Shown in pieces: positions 51,961 through 61,981 of a stretch of DNA of 64,000 bases. The stretch's first letter is position 1. Each line of letters starts with the position of its first letter. The notes under the pieces were generated by a model, which saw nothing but the letters and a program-made list of their open reading frames with translations, did not search any database and had not been told where the DNA came from. Both the position numbers and the translations under genes were made by a program. The DNA is from Peptacetobacter sp. (GTDB taxonomy: Bacteria; Bacillota; Clostridia; Peptostreptococcales; Peptostreptococcaceae): positions 16,822-80,821 of the forward strand of contig NZ_JARIBH010000076.1 of the NCBI RefSeq assembly GCF_029264495.1. The letters run 5' to 3'.

Positions 51961-52764
51961 TTAAAAAGCTGGTATTATTGCTCCATCATACTTTTCTTCT
52001 ATATATTTTTTAGTTTCTTTACTATTTAATGCTTTTGTCAATGCTTTTATTTTTTCACTGTCTTTATTATCTTCTCTACAAGCTAATATATTAGCATATG
52101 GAGAATCAGAAGATTCTATTACAATTGCATCTTTAGTAGGTTTTAAATCTGCTTCTAATGCATAATTAGCATTTATTACTGCACAATCAACATCTTCTAA
52201 AGCTGTAGGTAATTGTTCTGCATTCATATCTATTATTTCTATATTTTTAGGATTTTCTGTTATATCAAGTTTTGTTACTAATTCTTTATCTTTTAATTTT
52301 ATTACATTATTTTTTGCTAATAATTCTAATGCTCTTGAGCCATTTGTTGGATCATTTGGTATCGCTATTTTTGCTCCATCTTTTAAATCATCTAAAGATT
52401 TTATTTTTTTAGAATAAACTCCCATTGGTTCTATATGTACTTTTGCTGTATATGTTAATTTATATCCTTTTTCTTTAACATTTTCTTTTAAATATGGTAT
52501 ATGTTGGAAGTAATTTGCATCTAGTGAACCATCATCTAATGCTGTATTTGGTAATACGTAATCACTAAATTCTTGTACTTCTAATTTATAACCATCTTTT
52601 TCAAGTAGAGGTTTTACAGCTTCATTAAGTATTACTGCATGAGGATTTGATGATGCACCTACAATTATTTTTTTATCATCACTTGCTGTTTTTCCTCCAC
52701 AACCTACAACTGATAATGCTATTACTGATGCTATGGCTACTGATAATATTTTTTTAAATTTCAT
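51961..52764 (-). CDS. metQ: MetQ/NlpA family methionine-binding lipoprotein
   Basis: Lipobox 'LSVVGCGG'; 'VGASSNPHAVILNEAVKPLLEKDGYKLEVQEFSDYVLPNTALDDGSLDANYFQHIPYL'. Confidence 0.94.
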   Translation of the reverse strand: MKFKKILSVAIASVIALSVVGCGGKTASDDKKIIVGASSNPHAVILNEAVKPLLEKDGYKLEVQEFSDYVLPNTALDDGSLDANYFQHIPYLKENVKEKGYKLTYTAKVHIEPMGVYSKKIKSLDDLKDGAKIAIPNDPTNGSRALELLAKNNVIKLKDKELVTKLDITENPKNIEIIDMNAEQLPTALEDVDCAVINANYALEADLKPTKDAIVIESSDSPYANILACREDNKDSEKIKALTKALNSKETKKYIEEKYDGAIIPAF

Positions 52765-52884
52765 GATTTTTTCCTCCTAAATTAAGTATTAAATTATTTA
52801 TAATTACTAATTAAAATAGATACTGCAGATCTCTATTTAATTTTATAATTCATTTTTAATTTATATTTTGTTATTTGTATTTTA

Positions 52885-53538
52885 TTATTTTAATTTTTTA
52901 TAAAGTAAGTTTCCTAAAGACTGTATTATTTGTACTAATATTGCAAGTGCTATTACTGTATACAGCATTACATTATCATCAAATCTCTGATATCCATATA
53001 CCATAGCAACCTTACCAAATCCTCCTGCTCCAACAGTACCTGCCATTGCAGTACATCCTAGTATAGAAATTATAGATAATGTTATTCCTGATACGATAGA
53101 TGGCATTGCTTCTTTTATCATTACTTTAAATATTATTTGTGATTTTGTTGCTCCAAATGATTTTGCTGCTTCTATAAGTCCTTCATCCACTTCATTTAAT
53201 GCACTTTCTATAACTCTTGCTATAAATGGAGCAGATCCTATTGTTATAGGTACTATTGCTGCTGTTTCACCAATATTTGTTCCAACTATAAATCTAGTAA
53301 GAGGCATTATTGCTATCATTAATATTATAAATGGAAAACTTCTTAAAATATTTACAATGAATCCAACTATTGAATTTAATGTTTTGTTAGGACTTAAACC
53401 ATTTGGCTTTGTTTGAACTAATATTATAGCCATTATAAATCCTATTATTGTTGCAACTAATGTTGGAACTAATGTCATATATAAAGTTTCTCCCAAAGCA
53501 TCTAAAAATAATTCATTTAAAAATTGGCTTATTGACAT
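52885..53538 (-). CDS. metI: Methionine ABC transporter permease MetI
   Basis: 'ETLYMTLVPTLVATIIGF', 'NILRSFPFIILMIAIMPLTRFIVGT', 'EAMPSIVSGITLSIISILGCTAMAG'. Confidence 0.94.
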   Translation of the reverse strand: MSISQFLNELFLDALGETLYMTLVPTLVATIIGFIMAIILVQTKPNGLSPNKTLNSIVGFIVNILRSFPFIILMIAIMPLTRFIVGTNIGETAAIVPITIGSAPFIARVIESALNEVDEGLIEAAKSFGATKSQIIFKVMIKEAMPSIVSGITLSIISILGCTAMAGTVGAGGFGKVAMVYGYQRFDDNVMLYTVIALAILVQIIQSLGNLLYKKLK

Positions 53539-54495
53539 TTATATTTCCTCCCATCTTATATTTCTACTATCTAAAAATTCTCTAACTTCTTTTCCTCTTT
53601 TTTCAGGTACATTTATTATTAAAGAACCTAAAACATCATCTTTAAACTTTTCTAACCTACCAAATACAATAGAAACATCTAAATCTAATTCTCTAGCCAT
53701 ATTTGTTATTATAGAATCATTTGAAATATCTTTTGGGAATAATATCTTTATATTAGTTCCTTCTGGTAAAACAATATTTTCTTCACCAAGTAATTTTCTT
53801 AAACCTGATGTATTTTTTAGGAATATTTCTTCAGTATCTCCCACTTCTAAAACTTGTCCATTTTCCATTATTGCTATTCGTCCACATATCTGTTTTATAA
53901 CTTCCATTTGATGTGTTACTATAACAACAGTTATTCCCATTTTTTTATTTATATCTTCTATAAGAGAAAGTATCGATTTTGTTGTATTAGGATCTAAAGC
54001 TGATGTAGCTTCATCACATAATAATACTTTTGGTTTAAGGGCTAATGCTCTTGCTATTGCAACTCTTTGTTTTTGACCTCCAGATAAATTCCTAGGTTTA
54101 TCATTTTTTCTTTCTTTTAATCCGACTAAATCTAAAAGTTCCATAACTCTCTTATCTATATCTGATTTCGAATATCCAAAACATTCTAGAGGAAGTGCTA
54201 CATTTTGATATATTGTTTTTCTTTCTAATAATGAAAAATGCTGGAAAATCATACCTAAATCTTTTCTTAATTCTCTCATTTCTTTTTCATTTAAATCTTT
54301 TACTTCTTTTCCATCTATTTTTAAACTTCCTTCTTGATATTCTTCAAGTCCATTCATACATCTTAATATAGTAGATTTTCCCGCACCACTATGACCTATT
54401 ATTCCAAATATTTCTCCTTCATTTATTTCAATATTCACATTTTTCAAAACCTGTTTTTCACCAAAATATTTATTAACATTATTTACTGAAATCAT
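53539..54495 (-). CDS. metN: Methionine ABC transporter ATP-binding protein MetN
   Basis: Walker A 'GHSGAGKSTILRC', 'LSGGQKQRVAIARALALKPKVLLCDEATSALDP', C-terminal NIL domain. Confidence 0.94.
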   Translation of the reverse strand: MISVNNVNKYFGEKQVLKNVNIEINEGEIFGIIGHSGAGKSTILRCMNGLEEYQEGSLKIDGKEVKDLNEKEMRELRKDLGMIFQHFSLLERKTIYQNVALPLECFGYSKSDIDKRVMELLDLVGLKERKNDKPRNLSGGQKQRVAIARALALKPKVLLCDEATSALDPNTTKSILSLIEDINKKMGITVVIVTHQMEVIKQICGRIAIMENGQVLEVGDTEEIFLKNTSGLRKLLGEENIVLPEGTNIKILFPKDISNDSIITNMARELDLDVSIVFGRLEKFKDDVLGSLIINVPEKRGKEVREFLDSRNIRWEEI

Positions 54496-54548
54496 TGTTA
54501 TTTATTCCTTTCTTTTATAGTCAATCATATAATCATTGAAAATAAATA

Positions 54549-54700
54549 ATGCCCGAGTATAAACTCGGGCAAAATGTACGGATTTATACTCATCTATCAA
54601 CTGTTTATTACTAGTTGCAGGATTTAGCACCGCTGTATATTAGTATATACCGGTTGCCGGGTTTCAAAGGGCCAGTCCCTCCACCTCTCTTGATAAGACG
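54549..54700 (-). promoter_or_regulatory. SAM-I (S-box) riboswitch with terminator
   Basis: Minus strand: TCTTATCAAGAGAGGTGGAGGGACTGGCCCTTTGAAACCCGGCAACCGG...GGTGCTAAATCCTGCAA; terminator GCCCGAGTTTATACTCGGGC. Confidence 0.96.
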
Positions 54701-54903
54701 TTAAATATTTTTATATGATTTTTGTAAATCTATCTTGATTAATACTATATATTTTTTTATTTTATTTGTCAATATATTTTTCTTATTTTTTTATTTTTTC
54801 AGAAAATTAACTATATATGAATTTTTTCTTTTAATTATATTAATTTATAAAATATTTTTAAAAGTATTTTGTAATTAAAATTTATAAATTCTATTCAATA
54901 AAA

Positions 54904-54939
54904 AAGAATGGACTTCTTTAAAAAGAAGTCCATTCTTTA
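54904..54939. terminator. Rho-independent terminator-like inverted repeat
   Basis: AAGAATGGACTTCTTT-aaa-AAGAAGTCCATTCTT. Confidence 0.75.
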
Positions 54940-55130
54940 AGCAGATTATTTTTTATATTGTTTATGTTAGGAGATAAGCAATATAAATATAAGAAAACGT
55001 TTCTTATGTTTTATATAATAACATTTTTTTAGAAATTTTTAAAGTTATCTCGATATATTTTTTATATTATTTTTTTAATAAATTTAATATATAAAAATAT
55101 ATTTTATATTAATATACTTTAATAGATGTT

Positions 55131-57725
55131 TTACTTAACTTTTATTTCTATATTTTCTCCTTCTCCATTTATAACAATAGTTGATCCATTATATATTTCA
55201 CCAGAAATTAATTTTTTAGCTATCATAGTTTCTAGAGTTCCACTAATATATCTTTTTAAAGGTCTTGCTCCATATACAGGGTCATATCCTTCATTTATCA
55301 TTATTTCTTTTGCTGAATCTGTAAGTTCTAAATCTATTCCTCTATCTGATAACCTATTTCTTAATCCATTCATGAATATATCTATTATTTGTTTAATTTC
55401 TTCTTTATTTAAAGGAGTAAACATTATAACATCATCAACTCTATTTAAAAATTCTGGTTTAAATCTATGTTTCATTTCAGACATTACTACATCATTTACT
55501 TCTTTTGTTATATTTCCATTTGACTCTAATAGATATTGACTACCTATGTTAGATGTCATTATTATTATAGTATTTTTAAAATCTACAGTTTTACCTTTAT
55601 TATCAGTAAGTCTACCATCATCTAATATTTGTAGGAATATATTAAATACATCTTCATGTGCTTTTTCTATTTCATCAAATAATATAACTGAATATGGTTT
55701 TCTTCTTACAGCTTCTGTTAATTGTCCTCCTTCTTCATATCCTACATATCCTGGAGGTGGACCAACTAATCTTGATACTGAATGTTTTTCCATATACTCA
55801 GACATATCTATTCTTATTATATTTTCTTCACTATCAAATAAATTTCTAGCTAATGTTTTAGCAAGTTCAGTTTTACCAACTCCTGTAGGTCCTAAAAAGA
55901 TAAATGAACCTATTGGTTTATTTTCATCTTTTAATCCTGCTCTTGCTCTTATTACTGCATCAGATACAGCAGTTACAGCCTTATCCTGACCAATTACTCT
56001 TTTATGTAATTCTTCTTCTAATTTCAATAATTTTTCTCTTTCACCTTCAAGAAGTTTTGTAACAGGAATTCCAGTCCATTTTGATACTATTTCTGATACT
56101 TCATCTTCTGTAACATCTTCTTTTAATAGATGTGTTTCAGAATCATTTCTCATTTTTTCTTCTTTTTCTCTTATTTTTTCTTCTAATCCTGGTATTTCAC
56201 TGTATTTGACTTCTGCTGCTTTATTGTAATCATATTCTCTTTCATATTTTTCAACTTTAGCTCTTGCGTCGTCTAATTGTGATTTTAGATTTTTTATTTC
56301 TGTTATATATGATTTTTCTTTATCATATTTTGCTGTCATTTCATCATTTTTAGATTTTAATTCAGCTATTTCTCTTTGTAAATCCATTAATCTGACTTTA
56401 CTTTTTTCGTCATCTTCTTTTAGTAGTGCTTCTCTTTCTGTTTCTAGAGTAAATAATTTTCTTCTTATTGAATCTAATTCAGTTGGAAGTGAATCTATTT
56501 CACTTCTTATCATTGCACTTGCTTCGTCTATTAAATCTATAGCTTTATCTGGTAAATATCTATCAGTTATGTATCTATCTGATAATTTAGCAGCAGCAAC
56601 TATTGCATTGTCATGTATTCTTATACCATGATGTATTTCAAATCTTTCTTTTAAACCTCTAAGTATAGATATTGTATCTTCTACACTAGGTTCTTCAGCT
56701 ATTACTGTTTGGAATCTTCTTTCAAGTGCTTTATCTTTTTCAATATATTTTCTATATTCATCAAATGTTGTCGCACCTATACAGTTAAGTTCTCCTCTAG
56801 CTAACATAGGTTTTATTAAATTACCTGCATCCATTGAACCTTCTGTTTTACCTGCACCGACAATATTATGTATTTCATCAATAAATAATATTATCTTACC
56901 TTCAGAACCTTCTACTTCTTTAAGTACAGCTTTTAATCTTTCTTCAAATTCTCCTCTATATTTTGCTCCAGCTATAAGAGCTCCCATATCTAATGAGAAT
57001 ATTATTTTATCTTTTAAACCTTCTGGAACATCTCCTCTAACTATTCTTTCTGCCAATCCTTCAACTATTGCAGTTTTACCAACCCCTGGTTCACCAATTA
57101 GTACTGGATTATTTTTTGTTCTTCTTGATAATATTCTTATAACACGTCTAATTTCTTCATCTCTTCCTATAACAGGGTCTAATTTATTTTGTTTTGCCAA
57201 TTCAACTAAATTTGTCCCATATTTAGCTAGTGCATCATAAGTTCCTTCTGGGTCTTGAGTTTCTACTCTTTGATTACCTCTTACTTGATGTAGCACTCCT
57301 AAAAAAGAATCTTTAGTTATACCATATTCATTTAATATTTTTCCTATAGATGTATTTTTTTCTTTTTCGATTATTGCTAACATTACATGTTCTACACTTA
57401 TATAGGAATCTTTAAAATCTTTTGATATTTCTTCTGCTTTTAATAATACTTCATTTATTTTTCTTGTAGCTGTAACTCCTTGAGATTGAACTCCTTCACC
57501 ATAAACTTTTGGAATTCTTTCTAATTCATTTTCTATTGATTTTTTTACTGAATCAAGTGAAATCCCCATTTTTTCTATTATATTTGGTATTAACCCATTT
57601 TCTTGATTTACCAATGCTGAAAGTAAATGTATTGTATCTACTTGTTGATTATTATGTCTAACGGCTTCTTGAAAAGCTTCATTTAGTCCTTTTTGTACTC
57701 TTACTGTCATTTTTTCTACATCCAT
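55131..57725 (-). CDS. clpB: ATP-dependent chaperone ClpB
   Basis: Two AAA+ modules ('NPVLIGEPGVGKTAIVEGLA', 'GSFIFLGPTGVGKTELAKTLA'), coiled-coil middle domain, 'EEGGQLTEAVRRKPYSVILFDEIEKAH'. Confidence 0.96.
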   Translation of the reverse strand: MDVEKMTVRVQKGLNEAFQEAVRHNNQQVDTIHLLSALVNQENGLIPNIIEKMGISLDSVKKSIENELERIPKVYGEGVQSQGVTATRKINEVLLKAEEISKDFKDSYISVEHVMLAIIEKEKNTSIGKILNEYGITKDSFLGVLHQVRGNQRVETQDPEGTYDALAKYGTNLVELAKQNKLDPVIGRDEEIRRVIRILSRRTKNNPVLIGEPGVGKTAIVEGLAERIVRGDVPEGLKDKIIFSLDMGALIAGAKYRGEFEERLKAVLKEVEGSEGKIILFIDEIHNIVGAGKTEGSMDAGNLIKPMLARGELNCIGATTFDEYRKYIEKDKALERRFQTVIAEEPSVEDTISILRGLKERFEIHHGIRIHDNAIVAAAKLSDRYITDRYLPDKAIDLIDEASAMIRSEIDSLPTELDSIRRKLFTLETEREALLKEDDEKSKVRLMDLQREIAELKSKNDEMTAKYDKEKSYITEIKNLKSQLDDARAKVEKYEREYDYNKAAEVKYSEIPGLEEKIREKEEKMRNDSETHLLKEDVTEDEVSEIVSKWTGIPVTKLLEGEREKLLKLEEELHKRVIGQDKAVTAVSDAVIRARAGLKDENKPIGSFIFLGPTGVGKTELAKTLARNLFDSEENIIRIDMSEYMEKHSVSRLVGPPPGYVGYEEGGQLTEAVRRKPYSVILFDEIEKAHEDVFNIFLQILDDGRLTDNKGKTVDFKNTIIIMTSNIGSQYLLESNGNITKEVNDVVMSEMKHRFKPEFLNRVDDVIMFTPLNKEEIKQIIDIFMNGLRNRLSDRGIDLELTDSAKEIMINEGYDPVYGARPLKRYISGTLETMIAKKLISGEIYNGSTIVINGEGENIEIKVK

Positions 57726-57813
57726 TATATATCCCTCCAATTATTATATTTATTTAAATTTTATGTTTGTGTTCTCTTTGAAAGTATTTCCAAAATTATA
57801 TCTATTTTAAAAC

Positions 57814-58410
57814 TTAAGATTTATCACTTATTATTATAGATTTTCTTAAATCTATAAGACTATCTAATAAATTTTCCTCTTTTGCTATATCAAATTTTAA
57901 ACTCATAGCAAATGTTCTATCATCATTGAAAAATTTGAATTTTTCATTTGATTCTGCATTTAAATATAAATCTCTTCCTATTTTTCTATCCTCATCCACT
58001 TTTAAATTTCTACATTTTTCTAAAAATGAATTTCTAAAGTTTACAGTATATGCACCTAAATTTTGATTGTAGCTATAAAAAGCGATTGTATCAAATATTC
58101 CTATTAAGTTAGCATTTATAAAATTGTAAATTCTATTGTTGTTATATATAGAAATCTGTTCACAGATATACTCTCTAAATATAGGATGAACATTTTCTTC
58201 TAATATAACTACTAATTCTTGAGGCATCTCAAAATATATCTTCCAGTATTTAGGGTTATCTTTTTCTAAAGTAAGAATTGTTTTTTGTCTTCCTTTCTCC
58301 TCTATCCTATATAATTTGCAGATAAAGTTGCTTTCTTGAAAGAATGTTTTTTGTTCTTCAAAAAAATAATCAAACCACTGGAGAATATTTCTGTCTAATT
58401 TTAGTGACAT
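57814..58410 (-). CDS. Hypothetical protein
   Basis: ORF downstream of RepL-like gene; no family recognised. Confidence 0.6.
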   Translation of the reverse strand: MSLKLDRNILQWFDYFFEEQKTFFQESNFICKLYRIEEKGRQKTILTLEKDNPKYWKIYFEMPQELVVILEENVHPIFREYICEQISIYNNNRIYNFINANLIGIFDTIAFYSYNQNLGAYTVNFRNSFLEKCRNLKVDEDRKIGRDLYLNAESNEKFKFFNDDRTFAMSLKFDIAKEENLLDSLIDLRKSIIISDKS

Positions 58411-58438
58411 ATCAATATTTCCTCCTCTTTATCTAAAT

Positions 58439-58828
58439 TTATAAAGAATTATATATCTCCATAAGATAATTTCTTTCAGGCTTACTTCCTTTATAAGAAA
58501 TCGCTGGATTTATCATATATTCTCCATTTCTTACTCGTTTTAAAAAATCTCTTTTCTTTAACTTTGTAAATAATGTTGAAAGAGAAGTTTTTGGATAATC
58601 AAATTTGATAGACATTTCTTCTAATGTCATTCTGATTCTATTTTCTTTATCCATACATTCTACTAACATTAAAGGTATCAAATCTTTTTTTGTGTAAGAA
58701 TTTTCTACTACTTTAATAAAATTCTTAAAACAAAAGTTTGAGTATTTATCTTTTTTCTGTATGAGGTCTTTACTCTCAGTATATCTTTGATCTGCATCTA
58801 TCTTTGATGAACTATTTATTTCAAGCAC
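58439..58828 (-). CDS. RepL-like winged-helix protein (chromosomal)
   Basis: 'MTLEEMSIKFDYPKTSLSTLFTKLKKRDFLKRVRNGEYMINPAISYKG' resembles the Firmicutes plasmid RepL C-terminal winged helix ('NGVYMINP..'). Confidence 0.65.
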   Translation of the reverse strand: MLEINSSSKIDADQRYTESKDLIQKKDKYSNFCFKNFIKVVENSYTKKDLIPLMLVECMDKENRIRMTLEEMSIKFDYPKTSLSTLFTKLKKRDFLKRVRNGEYMINPAISYKGSKPERNYLMEIYNSL

Positions 58829-58903
58829 TCTATCACCTCACTTCTCCTCTTTCATTAACCATATCATAGTACTTTTTTTTATGTCTGTCAAAAGCGATTT
58901 TGC

Positions 58904-58956
58904 AAAAAGTTTATCTTTTAGATAAACTTTTATTCATCTCTTAAATAAACTTTTTG
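58904..58956. promoter_or_regulatory. Candidate operator with three AAAAGTTTAT(C) half-sites
   Basis: AAAAGTTTATC-tttta-GATAAACTTTT (58905-58931) plus ATAAACTTTTT (~58945-58955), in the divergent intergenic region. Confidence 0.5.
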
Positions 58957-59090
58957 TTTTTTTAATTTCTAGTTATTTCAACATTTAAAACGTTATTTTT
59001 ATCTAAATTTTATTTTTTTGAAAAAAAATTTTTATTAAATTTATATGGTATAATATTTTTAAATAAGTGATATAAATAAGAGGTGTTTTT

Positions 59091-60239
59091 ATGAACAATA
59101 ATAACTTTTTTATAAATCAAAACTTTATTTATGATATAAATGCTATTTTGCTTTTATTTGGACTATTTTTAGTATTTTTATTTTTATTATTGAATAAATA
59201 TATAAATGAAGTTGTATCATCAAATTTTTTATTTTTAGGATTATTTGATGCTATGCTTTCTTTATCGCTTTTTTCTTTTAGTTTTAACAATAAAAGCTAT
59301 AATTTTCTATTTTTGGGATTATCTATTATTCCGCTTATAAAGTTACTACAATCATTTTGTAATAGTAAGTATACAAATATAATAAAAATTTTAATTCGTT
59401 GTACTTTAATTATAAGTGTAATTGTATTTTTATTTGATAATACATCTATATTTTCTATAGAAGATTCTGATACAGTTATTTATATTCTATTATTTTTAGC
59501 ATTTTTAATAGGAACAACTTTATCTTTTAATATTTATAAAGAAAAGAATATATCAATAAAATTTACAATTTCAAATTTAATACTTATTTTAGGTGTTATT
59601 TGTGGTGTTTTAAGTGAAAATATTTTGATTGTATTAATATCTGTACTATTATTTTCATTTGTAGCTACTATCTCTATAACAGAATATTTTATAAATTCTT
59701 ATAGAAATAAAATAATTACTTTAATGAGAGAAAAATTAGTTTATAAAGATACTCTTACATCTATGAAAAATAGACATTCTTTTGAAAAGCAAATAGACGA
59801 GGACTCTAAAAATATCAATAATTATACATCTTATTGGGCTATTTCAATTGATATAAATGATTTAAAATATATCAATAATAATTTTGGATATTCACACGGA
59901 GATAGACTTATTAAGAATTTAGCTGATAGCATAGAAGAAACTTTTGATGATATTGGTAAAAGTTTTAGGATAGGTGGAGATGAATTTATTATTCTTATAA
60001 AAAATGAATCTGATGAAAAAATAGAACGATATATAGAGTTATTTCAATCTTTGATTACATCATATAATAAAATACATGATATTAAACTTACTATTTCTAT
60101 AGGATATGATTCTTATAAATTTGGATATGATAAATCTATATTTGATTTGATTACAAGAGTCGACTACATATTACTAAAAAATAAAAAGAAAAATAAATCT
60201 TCTTGGTTATCAGATGAGGATTTACATTCTTTTGAATAA
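59091..60239 (+). CDS. Membrane-anchored GGDEF diguanylate cyclase
   Basis: N-terminal multi-TM region; 'DTLTSMKNRHSFEKQ', 'AISIDINDLKYINNNFGYSHGDRLI', 'FRIGGDEFIILI'; intact GGDEF. Confidence 0.93.
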   Translation: MNNNNFFINQNFIYDINAILLLFGLFLVFLFLLLNKYINEVVSSNFLFLGLFDAMLSLSLFSFSFNNKSYNFLFLGLSIIPLIKLLQSFCNSKYTNIIKILIRCTLIISVIVFLFDNTSIFSIEDSDTVIYILLFLAFLIGTTLSFNIYKEKNISIKFTISNLILILGVICGVLSENILIVLISVLLFSFVATISITEYFINSYRNKIITLMREKLVYKDTLTSMKNRHSFEKQIDEDSKNINNYTSYWAISIDINDLKYINNNFGYSHGDRLIKNLADSIEETFDDIGKSFRIGGDEFIILIKNESDEKIERYIELFQSLITSYNKIHDIKLTISIGYDSYKFGYDKSIFDLITRVDYILLKNKKKNKSSWLSDEDLHSFE

Positions 60240-60242
60240 ATA

Positions 60243-60287
60243 AAAAAGGTTGTATATATTAAATATATATACAACCTTTTTTTACTT
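60243..60287. terminator. Bidirectional terminator
   Basis: AAAAAAGGTTGTATATATT...AATATATATACAACCTTTTTT. Confidence 0.8.
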
Positions 60288-60295
60288 ATTTTTTA

Positions 60296-61543
60296 TTACA
60301 TTTCTTTTATTTTGTAATCAAAGCCTGATTCGTCCATTATTTTTAAATATGGTGTTGGGTCAAAATATTCTGGTGAATATACACCTTCTCCAGTCCATAT
60401 TCCTTTTGCAATAAGTTCTATTGCTATTGCTGCACCAAACCCTGTTTGAGCAACAACTGCTTGCATTCCCCATTTTTTCATAGATTCTTGATTATCAAAT
60501 ATTTGATACATCATAATTTCTTTTTCTTTTGAATCTTTTATTCCTTTACAATGTATACCTACACACATTTTGCCAATCATTTCGTTTCCTATATCTTTTG
60601 GTTGTGGTGCACAAGCTGCAACAACATCTCTTGGACAAACTTTTACTCCACCTACTTCAACTGGTTTAGTTCCTCTAAGCCCTAGTTTATCAATAACTTT
60701 AAGAGCATTCATTAGACTTTCATCTAATGAAATTTTATAAGTTACTTTTTCTAAACCATATTTTTCAAGATATCTTGGCATAGTAACAGTTTCTTCATGT
60801 TCAATTTTTACTAATATGTTTTCTCCTACCTCAGGCATATCAAATTTTTCTTCCCCTGCAAAAGCATCTTCCACTATAAATCCACCATTATGTTTATCCC
60901 ACTCAACGTTTGGATTCATACATTCATCTAAAACTGTCCATACATTAAATCCAAATGTTATATCATCCTCTGAGGCAGAAGGAATTTGTAAATTTCCTCC
61001 ATCTTTTACATGTATTTCTTTTATTTCATCAAATAAATTTGTAGCTGCATATTTCGCAAAAACATTTACTACACCTGGGTCTATACCCATACAAATACAT
61101 GCTAATTTCCCTTTTTTTGCCCATTCTTCATGTCTATCAAAATTATATTTTGTCATAGGTTCTGTATAGCTGTTTTCTATTCCTAATCCAAATTTTGGAT
61201 TATCCATAGGTACAGACCAAGTTCCCATATTCCCATAATTTGCACCTGCTTCAAAAGCAGCATCAAATATATAATTACTTAAAAATGGTGCTGTTGCATC
61301 CATTACAAAATCTAAATTATATTTTTTTATTAATTCTTTCATACTTTCCTTAGATTTTGCATTAACAAATTCTGGTATAAATCTTTCATTATCATTTAAA
61401 TTTGAGCAAACCTCTTTTGCTCTTTCTAAATCATAATCAGAAACCACAACAAATTCTAGCCATTCACAATCTTTATCTCTATCTTTTAAAATTCTTAAAA
61501 TAGATTCTCCTACCGCTCCTGCGCCTACTAATAACATTCTCAT
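60296..61543 (-). CDS. Saccharopine dehydrogenase family protein
   Basis: 'MRMLLVGAGAVGESILRILKDR', 'FVMDATAPFLSNYIFDAAFEAGANYGNMG', 'ACICMGIDPGVVNVFAKYAA'. Confidence 0.9.
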   Translation of the reverse strand: MRMLLVGAGAVGESILRILKDRDKDCEWLEFVVVSDYDLERAKEVCSNLNDNERFIPEFVNAKSKESMKELIKKYNLDFVMDATAPFLSNYIFDAAFEAGANYGNMGTWSVPMDNPKFGLGIENSYTEPMTKYNFDRHEEWAKKGKLACICMGIDPGVVNVFAKYAATNLFDEIKEIHVKDGGNLQIPSASEDDITFGFNVWTVLDECMNPNVEWDKHNGGFIVEDAFAGEEKFDMPEVGENILVKIEHEETVTMPRYLEKYGLEKVTYKISLDESLMNALKVIDKLGLRGTKPVEVGGVKVCPRDVVAACAPQPKDIGNEMIGKMCVGIHCKGIKDSKEKEIMMYQIFDNQESMKKWGMQAVVAQTGFGAAIAIELIAKGIWTGEGVYSPEYFDPTPYLKIMDESGFDYKIKEM

Positions 61544-61631
61544 AAAAAATATCTCCTTATATAAATACTACATCTTACACAAATATGGATTTCTTTTTTA
61601 TATATTGATAGTCAATTATTTTACAAAATAA

Positions 61632-61694
61632 AACTGGCAAAACAAAAAAAGACATAGATGATAAAACATCTATATCTCTGTCCTTTTGCCAGTT
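61632..61694 (-). terminator. Terminator hairpin nested inside a longer 11-bp stem
   Basis: Minus strand AACTGGCAAAAGGACAGAGATATAGATG-ttttat-CATCTATGTCTTTTTTTGTTTTGCCAGTT. Confidence 0.75.
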
Positions 61695-61855
61695 GGTTAT
61701 ATCCTCGTAGGCGATGAATTTAATCATTCTCTCCAAAGTATCGTCAGACTGCCCTCCTTTTGCCTGTCAGTTTCCACAGAAATAAGATGAAGTTTCTGCT
61801 TTGCTTCTTCGGCGCTTTAAAATTATTTATTAAAGTCTCTAATGCAATCCTCTTC
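61680..61855 (-). promoter_or_regulatory. Tandem glycine riboswitch
   Basis: Minus strand: AGCGCCGAAGAAGCAAAGC...GAAACTGACAGGCAAAAGGAGGGCAGTCTGACGATACTTTGGAGAGAATG...CATCGCCTACGAGGATATAACCAACTGGCAAAAGGACAGAG; two glycine-aptamer cores (AGGCAAAAGGA and TGGCAAAAGGACAGAG). Confidence 0.88.
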
Positions 61856-61981
61856 CGAACATATTTGATTATATTATTTATGATATAAAATTTCTTTTAA
61901 TATGTCAAATTTATTCTCAAATGATTTTTTATTTATATCAATATCAAATTTTTCTACTATTATACATCTACACATCAAACT

